NCBI RefSeq assembly: GCF_009498525.1
Contig: NZ_QSNT01000001.1
Coordinates: forward strand, 859,032 to 923,031
Origin: Rhizobium sp. ICMP 5592
GTDB taxonomy: Bacteria; Pseudomonadota; Alphaproteobacteria; Rhizobiales; Rhizobiaceae
DNA length: 64,000 nt
Direction: 5' to 3'
In this document: positions 51,743 through 60,835 of the stretch, in pieces
Numbering within the stretch: the stretch's first letter is position 1
How the letters are laid out: every line of letters starts with the position of its first letter
Made by a program: the position numbers and the translations under genes
The notes under the pieces: model-generated
What the model was told of the DNA's origin: nothing
Databases searched by the model: none
The model's input: the letters and a program-made list of their open reading frames with translations, nothing else

Positions 51743-54157
51743 TCACAAACATTTCACGTCATTGATGACGACTTGATTGCCCGGCTGGGGCTTGTAGGGA
51801 AATTCGGCGTGGCATGTGCTGCCGTCCGGGAACGAGATGTCGATTGCATTTCGCGCGCCCAGGCCGAGGAGATAGACTTGGCCGTCATAGCCGATGACGA
51901 ACTCCTCGCCCGTCCCTTGCAGTTTGCCGCTGAGGCCGGCTTGAAGCGGTGTTCCGCTTTTGTCGGTGATGGTGATCAGTGCAGCTTTCGGAGTTTGCGA
52001 GACGCCGAATTTCACGACGACGCCGCTGCGATCCGCGGGAACAACGACCTCCTTCGTCGCCGGCACGTCAGCATCGACGGGAAGGTTCTTCGGGTCGATG
52101 GACACGGTATTCGGCTCATAGGAATTGAGGTTCGGCACGAGGATACGGCCGCTATTATTCGTCTTGCCGACCGGCCGGTTCTGCTGCTGGACTTCGACCC
52201 CTGGCGTGCCGACATCAACGACGGCAAAGGCGTCATCGATGCGGGTCGAGGCAAAGACATCACCGCCGGCAACGGCAATGGCGCCGTCCATCTGGCCGGT
52301 GGCGCGGACGTTGCCGTCATATTGCTGAACGCCGGCCTCGAAACGTGCGAAAGGTGCACGGTAACTCATCGACGCCTGCCGGTTTGCGTCCTTGCCTTCC
52401 GAGGTCCGCGCGCGCCAGCCGATGCTGCCGTCTTCCGGCTGCTCCGACTTGGAGATATCGGCGACGACATTGAACCCATCAGGGCCGCTTTCGATGCCGG
52501 TGCTGGCGGAGATGTTGTTTCCGAACGGGATGGAAAGGCCGGCGAAAATCCCGAAACTCTTGCGGTCGTCGAGATCGGCGAAGGCGGTGGCGTAAAAGCT
52601 CGCCCGCTTGAAGGTCTGGCTATAGGAGAGGCCGGCAATCTGGCTTTTCCGGCCATCGGCGTTTTCAAATCGGGTGTAGGAAAGGTTGAGGCTGGATAGG
52701 TCCAGCGGCGCGGGAACACTTAAGGTGACCTGGTCGATGGCGCGGGGCACGCCGGCGCTGAGCACGGTGAACTGCCCGGAGCCGTTGGACGTCGGTTCGG
52801 CCGTAACGGATGCTATGTCGTCGTAATTGTCGAAGGCGCGCTGCATGCGGGTGTAGATCGACCAGTCGTTGTAACTCATTTCCAGCGTGGCGTTGAACAA
52901 TGCACCTGAGCGGCTGCCGCTCGAGCTCCCGGCCATGGCGACAGATGCGACACCCCAGGCGCCGACGGGAAAGGCGGCGCCGATGCCGCCATTGAGCAGG
53001 TTGGCCCCACCCTCGAAATGGCTTTCCAAGGTCAGCCAATCGGTTACTCCGTAGCGTGCCGTGGCGACGCCCATGATGCGGCCGTCATAGTCGCTGGATT
53101 CTATCCCGAAGTTGCGGCGCGGAGCGCCGACCTCGACCGAGAAATCGTACAGGCCCTGGCGCAAGAGCCGGTTCGACGAATAGAACGGCAGCGTCGCAGT
53201 TGTTTCGCGCCCAAGACTGTCGCGCAGGACGACGCGGGCCTCTCCCGCGCCGGAAAATACAGGGAGGTTGGTGACCTGGTATGGACCGGCCGGAACGTCG
53301 CCGGAATAGGACCTGACGTTCTGGGTGTAGATTTCGAGCGTGGAGGGAACCGCCGCCGTTCCTTCGAATGCGGGCAGGGGTTCCGTCACTAGATCGGACC
53401 GCAGTGCAAAATTGCGCTGCGCCTGGATGCCGCCGAAATAGACCGGGCGGGTCCATGAAAGACCGCCGGTGGTGAAGTCACCCACCCGATAGGTTATCAG
53501 CCTCTTGGGGTCGGAGTAGCTCCAGGTCGTGTTGAGCCTGGTTATGCCGTCAAGGCTGCCATCGGAATAGCCGGCTATGAACGACTGGCTCAGCGTCCCA
53601 TAGGGGCTGAAGATGCGGGCATCGAACGAGCCGGAAATCCCCTGAAACACACCCGCATCGCTATTGGTCAGGCTATTGGAGCTGGCAAAAAGGGAGTAGT
53701 TGAGCACACTTCCATAGCCGGATTGGGGTTCCGGAATGTCATTCCTCTGATTTTTCCCGATATTGATGACGCGTGCCGCGCGGCCGCTATTTGTCGTTGT
53801 CACGTAGATCTGCTGGTTTTGTGCATCGACGCGGTAGGACAGGCCAGGCAGCTTGTCGAGCTCAATCAACTCGTCATCGGCAGCGCCTGCCGGGGGCTTT
53901 ATGCCGACTTCGCGAAGCTCTCCGGCGCTTGCCTTGAGCGAGCCGTCAGGCTGTTGCTTGAAATTGCCAATCATCTTCATCGAAGCATCATTGATGAACA
54001 CCTCAAGAAAAAGATCCTGTGTGTCGGCAGGCATGTCACTGGTATTGGCCGTCGCCGGCTCGTTAGGCACTTCTTGCGCGTGCGGCGCGGAAACGCAGAA
54101 AATGGAGCATGCAATGGCGATCCAGAGGCTAGCGCTTCGTGATTGCGATGTTGGCAT
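51743..54157 (-). CDS. Outer-membrane usher, archaic chaperone-usher pilus (CsuD-like)
   Basis: About 804 aa. Signal peptide (LWIAIACSIFCVSAPHAQ), N-terminal domain with LFLEVFINDASMKMIGNFKQ, then a long beta-barrel with GLSWTRPVYFGGIQAQRNFA and AVPSTLEIYTQNVRSYSGDV, and a C-terminal plug/CTD rich in beta-strands. This is the assembly platform of Csu-type pili. The ATG at 54157 is preferred since it begins the signal peptide; a GTG at 54175 is possible. It overlaps the chaperone gene by about 29 bases. Confidence 0.9.
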   Translation of the reverse strand: MPTSQSRSASLWIAIACSIFCVSAPHAQEVPNEPATANTSDMPADTQDLFLEVFINDASMKMIGNFKQQPDGSLKASAGELREVGIKPPAGAADDELIELDKLPGLSYRVDAQNQQIYVTTTNSGRAARVINIGKNQRNDIPEPQSGYGSVLNYSLFASSNSLTNSDAGVFQGISGSFDARIFSPYGTLSQSFIAGYSDGSLDGITRLNTTWSYSDPKRLITYRVGDFTTGGLSWTRPVYFGGIQAQRNFALRSDLVTEPLPAFEGTAAVPSTLEIYTQNVRSYSGDVPAGPYQVTNLPVFSGAGEARVVLRDSLGRETTATLPFYSSNRLLRQGLYDFSVEVGAPRRNFGIESSDYDGRIMGVATARYGVTDWLTLESHFEGGANLLNGGIGAAFPVGAWGVASVAMAGSSSGSRSGALFNATLEMSYNDWSIYTRMQRAFDNYDDIASVTAEPTSNGSGQFTVLSAGVPRAIDQVTLSVPAPLDLSSLNLSYTRFENADGRKSQIAGLSYSQTFKRASFYATAFADLDDRKSFGIFAGLSIPFGNNISASTGIESGPDGFNVVADISKSEQPEDGSIGWRARTSEGKDANRQASMSYRAPFARFEAGVQQYDGNVRATGQMDGAIAVAGGDVFASTRIDDAFAVVDVGTPGVEVQQQNRPVGKTNNSGRILVPNLNSYEPNTVSIDPKNLPVDADVPATKEVVVPADRSGVVVKFGVSQTPKAALITITDKSGTPLQAGLSGKLQGTGEEFVIGYDGQVYLLGLGARNAIDISFPDGSTCHAEFPYKPQPGNQVVINDVKCL

Positions 54158-54848
54158 CGAACGGCCCAAGATCACTCTGGCCTTGTAAGGTTACCGGGCC
54201 GCCGGAAAGGGATTTTGCGCTCCCGATCGACCATTGCATTGTTGTGCCGCCAAGGACGTACCCGACGAGGCCGTTGCGGCCGCCGATTTTCGTGGCTCCT
54301 TGCTTCAGGGTGACGTTCGATAGACGAAAACGACTGCCGCCGTTGTTCTTGCCGGTCAGGAAAAGGCTGTCGCCCTGCCGGCTCAGATTCCAGGAGACAT
54401 CAGCCGCCTTGGCATCGGCATTTCGAAAGAAGACGGGAATGGAGTGGCGCACGATCAAGGTCACTGTGCCGGCTTTTGCGCGGGAAGGATCCGGCAGCTC
54501 ATCGACGATGACACGATAGGTCTCCTCGGTTCGCACCGGCGCCTTGCTCGTTCTGATCACCCTGACCGTATAGCCCGCGTTCGGCGCCATCCTGGTCGCC
54601 GGCGGGCTGGCCACGACGGTTGTCGTCGGTTCCAGCTTTTCGACACCGCCTGTCTGGCTCCACTTGAAGACACGCACCTGCACATTGATGGGATGGTCGC
54701 CGTCATTGGTCAGGTTGAGCACACCGGTGCTGTCAGGCGCGATCATGTCAAGATTGGTGGGCGCCGCGCGCAGGGAGGCGGCGTTTGCAAAGCAAGCATT
54801 CGAGAGAACAAGCGCCGTCGTGGCAAGGCATGTAAACATGCGTTGCAT
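54129..54848 (-). CDS. Periplasmic pilus chaperone (CsuC-like)
   Basis: 239 aa. Signal peptide (TCLATTALVLSNACFANAAS), then a two-lobed immunoglobulin-like chaperone: ESTGVLNLTNDGDHPINVQV-type strand (here DSTGVLNLTNDGDHPINVQV), the RTEETYRVIVDELP strand with conserved Arg/Glu region, and the second lobe with VTLIVRHSIPVFFR and FRLSNVTLKQGATKIG. The usher start lies inside its 3' end. It delivers pilin subunits to the usher. Confidence 0.9.
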   Translation of the reverse strand: MQRMFTCLATTALVLSNACFANAASLRAAPTNLDMIAPDSTGVLNLTNDGDHPINVQVRVFKWSQTGGVEKLEPTTTVVASPPATRMAPNAGYTVRVIRTSKAPVRTEETYRVIVDELPDPSRAKAGTVTLIVRHSIPVFFRNADAKAADVSWNLSRQGDSLFLTGKNNGGSRFRLSNVTLKQGATKIGGRNGLVGYVLGGTTMQWSIGSAKSLSGGPVTLQGQSDLGPFDANIAITKR

Positions 54849-54869
54849 AGCAGCCTCCTAGCAATGAAT

Positions 54870-55367
54870 TCAGTAGGTGACGGTAATCGCCACCGTGTCC
54901 GTATAGGTGCCGGCAGCCGGCGTGGTTTGCGCCGGAACCCGTCCATAGACCGGGATATTTTGCACGTTGCCGTTGCCCGTGCCTGCTACCGTATCCGTCC
55001 CGACCGTCACGCCCCAAAGAAGGGTGTGTCCGCTGTCACGGTAGATGGAGTAGTTGACCGTCGCCGATGCCGGGCCGGTCATTTGGCGAACGGCCGTTGT
55101 CGCGCTGGCGCCCGCACCGGCACTCAAGCCGACATTGTAGGTCTGCCCTGTCGTGCATTGAACACCGATGGAGCTGGTCTGGTCGTTCGTGGCATCGAGA
55201 ACGCCCTTGGTGCCAAAATCGAGATCGCTGGCGCTCTGGACCTTGCATTCAGCCTGGATGACGATGCGAACCGTCATATTGCCGGACGCCGTGGCAGCCA
55301 TGGCGGGTGCTTCTGTAACGAGAATTGCAGCACCGACGAGTAAGGCACCGCGTAGCGCTTTCAACAT
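54870..55367 (-). CDS. Spore-coat-U-domain major pilin (CsuA/B-like)
   Basis: 165 aa. A signal peptide (MLKALRGALLVGAAILVTEA, cleavage near AMAATA) is followed by one SCPU domain: FGTKGVLDATNDQTSSIGVQ, CTTGQTYNVGLSAGAGAS, RQMTGPASATVNYSIYRD and the final GTYTDTVAITVTY donor-type strand. Start at 55367 rather than 55394 because GAGGGG is seven bases upstream. It is the first gene of the operon and likely the main shaft subunit. Confidence 0.9.
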   Translation of the reverse strand: MLKALRGALLVGAAILVTEAPAMAATASGNMTVRIVIQAECKVQSASDLDFGTKGVLDATNDQTSSIGVQCTTGQTYNVGLSAGAGASATTAVRQMTGPASATVNYSIYRDSGHTLLWGVTVGTDTVAGTGNGNVQNIPVYGRVPAQTTPAAGTYTDTVAITVTY

Positions 55368-55862
55368 GTGTAGTCCCCTCCGCAGCTTCCCCACGAACCT
55401 GCTAATATCCTAAATTAATCATATATGGATCATGATGGCAACAAGGCAAAAAGATATTGAGTTCTTTTCTTTGGAAGTCGGAGATTTTCCGCAGTAAAAT
55501 AATATTTACCGAAGAAATACCGGACTATATGTGCTTCGTTTCGCGAAATGGTTAACAAAATATAAACTATAGTATTGCTGGGCGGCTGGAGTGGGTGAGG
55601 CGCCTCTTTGCTTCGGCCTATTGCCAATAGAAGACTGGTCCGTCATTCGCGGGGCTAGCTGATTCGCATCTGTCAGGGTCGAGCCCGACGTGTTCAGACG
55701 ATCTATCGCTGTTCGACATCTCATGTCGGAGCTTGAAAATCTTTTGCGGCCATATACCCGTGGGCTGGTCGTGATGCATTTTGATAATGTCGCAGAAAAG
55801 CACCGATGACGTCGCCGCTCGCGCTAAGGTCTCGGCAAATCCAAAGTTCGGAGTCGCAAGCA
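55368..55862. other. 495-bp AT-rich intergenic region between pilus operon and GcvT-type flavoenzyme
   Basis: The stretch 55420-55580 is far richer in A and T than the surrounding coding sequence. It contains the palindrome TTTCGCGAAA (55539-55548) and a short dyad GTAAA-N6-TTTAC near 55494-55509. It must carry the pilus promoter and possibly that of the flavoenzyme. AT-rich upstream regions of pilus operons are often silenced by H-NS/MucR-like proteins; that is inference. No small gene was recognised. Confidence 0.5.
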
Positions 55863-58424
55863 ATGGCAGAGTTTCCCCAGAAGGCCAAGGTCGTCATCAT
55901 CGGCCTCGGCGGTATCGTTGGCGCATCGATCGCGCATCATCTGATCGAGCGCGGATGGGATGATATCGTCGGTATCGATAAGTCCGGCATCCCGACCGAT
56001 ATCGGCTCGACCGCGCATGCTTCCGACTTCTGTTACACCACCAGCCACGATTATCTCTCTGTCTGGACCACGCAGTATTCCATCGATTTCTTCGAGAAGA
56101 TGGGGCACTACGCCCGCATTGGCGGCCTCGAGGTTGCCCGCACCGGTGACGACACCTGGATGGAAGAGATCAGACGCAAGGCCTCCTCCGGCAAGGCCTT
56201 CGGCACCAATGTTCGTCTCGTTACCCCCTCCGAGATCAAGGAAATGTTCCCCTTGATCGAGGAAGATCAGGTGCAGGGCGGCATGTTCGATCCGGATGCT
56301 GGACTCGTCGTTCCGCGCTCGCAGACCGTCGCCGGCAAGCTGGTGGACGCCGCTGAGAAGTCCGGCAAGCTGAAGGTATTCGGCAATACGCCCGCGCAAT
56401 CGCTGATCGTCGAGGGTGGCCGCATCAAGGGTGTGGTCACGCATCGCGGCACGATCATGGCGGACTACGTCATCGTCTGTGCCGGCATCTGGGGCCGCCT
56501 TATCGCCGAGATGGTGGGCGAAGACCTGCCGGTCATGCCGGTCGATCATCCGCTAACCTTCTTCGGTCCCTATAACGAGTTTGAAGGCACGGGTAAGGAC
56601 ATCGGCTTCCCGTTGCTTAGAGACCAGGGCAATTCCGCCTATATGCGCGACACCGGCGATCCGAAGACGACGGAAGGTGGCCAGATCGAGTGGGGCTACT
56701 ACGAGACCACCAATCCCCGTCTCTGCCATCCGCGCAACATTCTGGAAAAGCATGAGGCCCGCCTGTCGCCCTCGCAACGCGACCTCGAGATGGAACAGAT
56801 CCTCGAGCCGCTCGAGCGCGCCATGGAACTGACGCCTATTCTCGGCGAGCTCGGCTACAATGAGGGCCATTCCTTCAACGGCCTGTTGCAGGTTTCCGCT
56901 GCCGGCGGCCCATCCTGTGGCGAGAGCCAGAAGGTGCGCGGCCTCTGGTATTGCGTCGCCATCTGGGTGAAAGACGGTCCGGGCTACGGCAAGCTCATCG
57001 CTGACTGGATGACCGACGGTCGCACCGAGATCGACCACAACAGCATCGACTATGCGCGCTTCTATCCGCACCAGCTGACGGAAGAGTTCATCGAGGGCCG
57101 CTGCTATGAAGCCGCCCAGAAGATCTATTTCCCGGCCGTGCATACGCGCGAACCCTACGCCTCGGGCCGCAACGTCAAGCGTTCGCCGTTCTACGAACGC
57201 GAGAAGGAGCTTGGCGGCTACTTCATGGAACTCGGTGGCTGGGAGCGCGCGCATGGTTATGCCGCGAACGAGCATCTGCTGGAGAAGTATGGCGATCGGG
57301 TGCCGGTACGTCAGAACGAATGGGATAGCCGCCACTTCTGGCGCGTCTCCAACGCCGAGCATCTGGCGATGAGCGAGGATTGTGGTATCGTCAATCTCTC
57401 GCATTTCCACATGGTCGACATCGAGGGGCCTGACCATGTCGAGCTGCTGGAATGGCTGTGCGCCGCAAAGATCGGCGGCGACGGAAATATCGGCAAGGGT
57501 ATCTACACCCACTTCCTCGACGACGAAGGCATGGTGCGTGCCGACTTTACCGTCATCCGCATGGCCGACCGCTGCCGGCTGATCAACGGTGCCGATGCCG
57601 GCCCGCGTGACTTCCACTATATGCGTCGCATCGTCGAGGACCGGGGCCTCGACGTCACCATCACCGACGTGACCGAGAAGTTCATCACTATCGGCATCTG
57701 GGGACCGAACGCCCGCGAGACGCTGAAGAAAGTGGTTGCCGATCCGGCCGGGCTCGACGCGGAAAACTTCCCCTTCGCCGCGATCAAGCAGATTGAGATC
57801 GGCGGCAAGCCTGTTACCGCTTTCCGCATCTCCTATGTCGGTGAGCAGGGCTGGGAACTGCACATGAAATACGAGGACGGCCTTGCCGTCTGGGATGCGC
57901 TGCGTTCCACCGGCGTGATGGCCTTCGGTGTCGAGACCTATGCGAACTCGCGTCGCATGGAAAAGAGCCTGCGCCTGCAGAATGCCGACCTTCTCACCCA
58001 GTACAATCTGATCGAGGCGGATCTCGCCCGTCCGAAGGTCAAGGAAGCCGACTTCCGTGGCAAGGCAAAGCATCTGGAGTACAAGGCCCGTGAACATCAG
58101 CCCGCCATGCTTTGCACGCTGGTCATGACGGACAACACCGACAAAAATGGCGTCAAGCGCTATCCTGTCGGTAATCTGCCCGTCATGGATCCGGAAACAG
58201 GCAAGGTGCTGATCGATGAGCTCGGCCGCCGTTCCTACACGACCTCCATCGCCTTCGGTCCGACGATCGGCAAGAATATCGCGCTTGCCTATCTGCCCTG
58301 GGCTTACTGCCAGGAGGGCCGCAAGCTGAACGTCGAATATTTTGCCGAGACCTATCCGGTCGAGGTTGTCAGCATCGGTTACAAGCCGCTCTATGACCCT
58401 GAAAACCTGAAGCCGAGAAGCTAA
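55863..58424 (+). CDS. GcvT-family FAD-dependent oxidoreductase (dimethylglycine/sarcosine dehydrogenase-like)
   Basis: 853 aa with the full architecture of the family. The N-terminal DAO-type FAD domain has KVVIIGLGGIVGASIAHHLI with the dinucleotide glycines, HASDFCYTTSHDYL near the flavin-attachment region and VIVCAGIWGRLIAEM. A middle FAO_M-like domain and a C-terminal GcvT aminomethyltransferase domain (GIWGPNARETLKKV, SYVGEQGWELHMKYEDGLAV, FGPTIGKNIALAYLP) follow. Such enzymes demethylate N-methylated glycine compounds and pass the carbon to tetrahydrofolate. ATG at 55863 (MAEFPQ) is preferred over 55806, with GGAG nine bases away. It ends in a strong terminator and is single on its strand. 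Confidence 0.9.
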   Translation: MAEFPQKAKVVIIGLGGIVGASIAHHLIERGWDDIVGIDKSGIPTDIGSTAHASDFCYTTSHDYLSVWTTQYSIDFFEKMGHYARIGGLEVARTGDDTWMEEIRRKASSGKAFGTNVRLVTPSEIKEMFPLIEEDQVQGGMFDPDAGLVVPRSQTVAGKLVDAAEKSGKLKVFGNTPAQSLIVEGGRIKGVVTHRGTIMADYVIVCAGIWGRLIAEMVGEDLPVMPVDHPLTFFGPYNEFEGTGKDIGFPLLRDQGNSAYMRDTGDPKTTEGGQIEWGYYETTNPRLCHPRNILEKHEARLSPSQRDLEMEQILEPLERAMELTPILGELGYNEGHSFNGLLQVSAAGGPSCGESQKVRGLWYCVAIWVKDGPGYGKLIADWMTDGRTEIDHNSIDYARFYPHQLTEEFIEGRCYEAAQKIYFPAVHTREPYASGRNVKRSPFYEREKELGGYFMELGGWERAHGYAANEHLLEKYGDRVPVRQNEWDSRHFWRVSNAEHLAMSEDCGIVNLSHFHMVDIEGPDHVELLEWLCAAKIGGDGNIGKGIYTHFLDDEGMVRADFTVIRMADRCRLINGADAGPRDFHYMRRIVEDRGLDVTITDVTEKFITIGIWGPNARETLKKVVADPAGLDAENFPFAAIKQIEIGGKPVTAFRISYVGEQGWELHMKYEDGLAVWDALRSTGVMAFGVETYANSRRMEKSLRLQNADLLTQYNLIEADLARPKVKEADFRGKAKHLEYKAREHQPAMLCTLVMTDNTDKNGVKRYPVGNLPVMDPETGKVLIDELGRRSYTTSIAFGPTIGKNIALAYLPWAYCQEGRKLNVEYFAETYPVEVVSIGYKPLYDPENLKPRS

Positions 58425-58468
58425 GCGGAGCAATCCGTATTCCGCCTCTCAAGGCTAATGCATAAGAC

Positions 58469-58513
58469 AACGCCGCCTGGATGAGATTATTGCCAGGCGG
58501 CGTTGATTTTTTT
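58469..58513 (+). terminator. Rho-independent terminator after the flavoenzyme gene
   Basis: AACGCCGCCTGG (58469-58480) pairs perfectly with CCAGGCGGCGTT (58493-58504), 12 bp around a 12-nt loop, followed by GATTTTTTT. The T-run is on the + strand side. Confidence 0.92.
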
Positions 58514-58532
58514 AAGTGTGGCGGCATCGATG

Positions 58533-59033
58533 TCAGTCGGATTCCGACACTTCGCTTGGATTGGCAAGCGGCAGCATGCCGCGATAGATGCCGGGCACGG
58601 AGCCTTCGATCGGGATCGCACCGACGCTCCGGCGATAGAACTCCATCGGCCCGGCCCCGCCGATCACGCCGTAAGCGTAACCCTGGGCATACATGTCCAG
58701 AAGCGTTGTCAGCAGCAGGGTCTGGCCGACGCCCTTGCCGCGCATCGACGGATCGACGCCGGTCGGCCCGAAAAAACCCTTCGCGGTGGCGTCATGGCAG
58801 GCAAAGCCAACCAGCGTGTCATCCTTGACGGCGATAAAGCAGGTCGGCGGCTGGCGCATGGTGGCGGCCGTCGCCTCTGCTGCCCAGCCCGCGCCGAACC
58901 GTGGCTGGATCCAGGAGGTCAGCGCGCTGAGTTCGGGCGCCAGCACGCGGCGGATGACGATCCCCTCGCTGTCCATGCGCTTTTGCAGCACCGGGTCCGG
59001 CTTCAATTCGTAGAGCTTAACAAGCATGTCCAT
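58533..59033 (-). CDS. GNAT-family acetyltransferase at the end of a sugar-type ABC operon
   Basis: 166 aa. The acetyl-CoA motif is VDPSMRGKGVGQTLLLTTLL and motif B is AGPMEFYRRSVGAIPIEG. It starts 18 bp after the stop of the upstream permease gene, so it is probably part of that operon, an unusual passenger. It may acetylate the imported sugar or an amino sugar, which would agree with the DasR-like operator of the regulator; this is speculative. It faces the flavoenzyme terminator. Confidence 0.85.
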   Translation of the reverse strand: MDMLVKLYELKPDPVLQKRMDSEGIVIRRVLAPELSALTSWIQPRFGAGWAAEATAATMRQPPTCFIAVKDDTLVGFACHDATAKGFFGPTGVDPSMRGKGVGQTLLLTTLLDMYAQGYAYGVIGGAGPMEFYRRSVGAIPIEGSVPGIYRGMLPLANPSEVSESD

Positions 59034-59051
59034 CGGTCAATCCTTTCCCCC

Positions 59052-59939
59052 TCAGCCTTTCACGGCGCCTGCCGTCAATCCGGCCACGATCCGCCTCTGG
59101 AAGAAAAGGACCACGATGATGAGAGGTAGCGTCACGGTGACGGAGGCTGCCATGATCTGCCCGAAAGGATATTCGAAGCGGCTGGTGCCGGCAATCAGGC
59201 CGATGGCGACCGGCACGGTGCGGTTTTCGTCGGTGAGGGTGAAGGTGAGGGCGAAGAGGAATTCGTTCCAGGCGAGGATGAAGGCGAGGATGCCGGTGCT
59301 TGCAAGCGATGGGCCCATCAGCGGCAGAAGGATCTTCATGAGAATCCGGAAATGCGAGCAGCCGTCGATGATCGCCGCCTCTTCCAGCTCGCGCGGGAAT
59401 TCGCGGATGAAGGTCGTCAGGATCCAGGTGGTAAACGGCACGGTTGACAGCAGATAGGTCAACACCAGCGCGCTCGGGCGGTTGAAGAGCCCCATCCAGT
59501 TGATCAGCTCGAACATGCCGGAGAGCACGACCACCTGCGGGAAGATCGAGACCATCAGCACGATCATTAACACCACGCGCCGCTGCGGAAAATCGATGCG
59601 GCCGAGCGCGTAGGCGGCGCTCAGCCCGATGACGAGCGACAGAAAGGTCGTTGTCGTGGCGACATATACGGAGTTCAAAAGAGACCGCATGAACACCGGA
59701 TTGTCGATCAGCTGCCGGTAGTAGGTGAAGTCGAAGGCTGGCAGAAGCGCTGAATGGTAAAGTGCTGCTCCCTGCTTGGTCGAGGAGACGAAAGCCCAGT
59801 AGTAGGGAAAGAGCGTGTAGAACAGCACGAACAGGAGAGCCACGATCTGCAGGCCCCTGACGCACCGCCGCCTCATTCGATAATAGGACGACGACTTGCG
59901 CCGGGGTCTTTGGATAGTTTGCATGGTTGCGTCTGCCAT
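59052..59939 (-). CDS. Carbohydrate ABC transporter permease, MalG/UgpE-like
   Basis: 295 aa. N-terminal cytoplasmic tail, then about six membrane helices (QIVALLFVLFYTLFPYYWAF first). The EAA loop is EFPRELEEAAIIDGCSHFRI, exactly the MalG type, and the C-terminal region contains WNEFLFALTFT. The ATG at 59939 (MADATMQ) lies just after the preceding permease stop; a longer frame continues to 60329 in a different reading of that gene and is rejected. Confidence 0.92.
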   Translation of the reverse strand: MADATMQTIQRPRRKSSSYYRMRRRCVRGLQIVALLFVLFYTLFPYYWAFVSSTKQGAALYHSALLPAFDFTYYRQLIDNPVFMRSLLNSVYVATTTTFLSLVIGLSAAYALGRIDFPQRRVVLMIVLMVSIFPQVVVLSGMFELINWMGLFNRPSALVLTYLLSTVPFTTWILTTFIREFPRELEEAAIIDGCSHFRILMKILLPLMGPSLASTGILAFILAWNEFLFALTFTLTDENRTVPVAIGLIAGTSRFEYPFGQIMAASVTVTLPLIIVVLFFQRRIVAGLTAGAVKG

Positions 59940-59944
59940 CTGCG

Positions 59945-60835
59945 TCAGTGCCCCGCTGCCCGGTCGAGGCGAAGCACCCCGATGATGATGATTGCCACAA
60001 GTGCGACGAGCAGGAACACCCAGGTCGATGCGGCCGAGCCGACGCCGAGCTCCTGAAAGCTGATCAGCCTGTCGCGGGCGTAGATCGATACGGTCATGAC
60101 ATTCTCGTTGCTGGCGGCCATGACATAGGCAAGGTCGAACATTCTGAGCGCGTCGAGCACGCGAAACAGCACCGCCACGCCGATGGCCGGCCGTAGCATC
60201 GGTAGGGTGATCGACCAGAAGCGTTTCCAGGCTGGAATGCCGTCCACTTCCGCTGCCTCGAAGATCTCCGGGGAGATCAGCTGCAGGCCGGCGAGGATCA
60301 GCAGCACCATGAAGGGTGTGGTCATCCACACATCGACGAAAATGACGGCGCCCATGATAAGCGAGCTGTTGGCCGTCCAGGCAATGCCATGGTCGATGAA
60401 GCCGAGTTCGATGAGCAGCTTGTTGATCACGCCGAACTGGTCATTGAGCATCCATTCCCAAATCTTGGTGGAGACGACGACGGGAATCGCCCAGGGAACG
60501 AGAATGGCGGCGCGGGCAAGCCCCCGGCCGGGGATCGCCTCGTTGACGAGAAGCGCGATGGCGATCCCGAGGACGGTTTCGATCGCAACCGAGATTACGG
60601 TGAAGACGAGGGTATTTTTGACGGCGACCCACCAGCCACGATCCTGAATGACCTCGATGAAATTATCGAGCCCGATCATCGAATAGGCCGAGGGATTGTC
60701 GAGATAGGCGTCGGTGAAGGCGAAGAAGAAGGTGCGGGCAAGCGGCCAAAGGGCGACGACCAGCATCACCACGATGATGGGAATGAGAAACAGCCATGCG
60801 GCCCGGTGATCCCGGCGGGCAAGTCGAGCGCTCAT
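59945..60835 (-). CDS. Carbohydrate ABC transporter permease, MalF/UgpA-like
   Basis: 296 aa, six membrane segments beginning WLFLIPIIVVMLVVALWPLA. The EAA loop is SPEIFEAAEVDGIPAWKRFW, and TPFMVLLILAGLQ precedes it as in sugar permeases. Its start overlaps the ATPase stop by four bases, showing translational coupling. It pairs with the MalG-like protein. Confidence 0.93.
   Translation of the reverse strand: MSARLARRDHRAAWLFLIPIIVVMLVVALWPLARTFFFAFTDAYLDNPSAYSMIGLDNFIEVIQDRGWWVAVKNTLVFTVISVAIETVLGIAIALLVNEAIPGRGLARAAILVPWAIPVVVSTKIWEWMLNDQFGVINKLLIELGFIDHGIAWTANSSLIMGAVIFVDVWMTTPFMVLLILAGLQLISPEIFEAAEVDGIPAWKRFWSITLPMLRPAIGVAVLFRVLDALRMFDLAYVMAASNENVMTVSIYARDRLISFQELGVGSAASTWVFLLVALVAIIIIGVLRLDRAAGH

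Noticed and set aside
56553..58433. Long - strand frame (626 codons) opposite the GcvT-type flavoenzyme
   Set aside because: Antisense shadow: no recognisable motif, and the + strand product matches a known full-length family.
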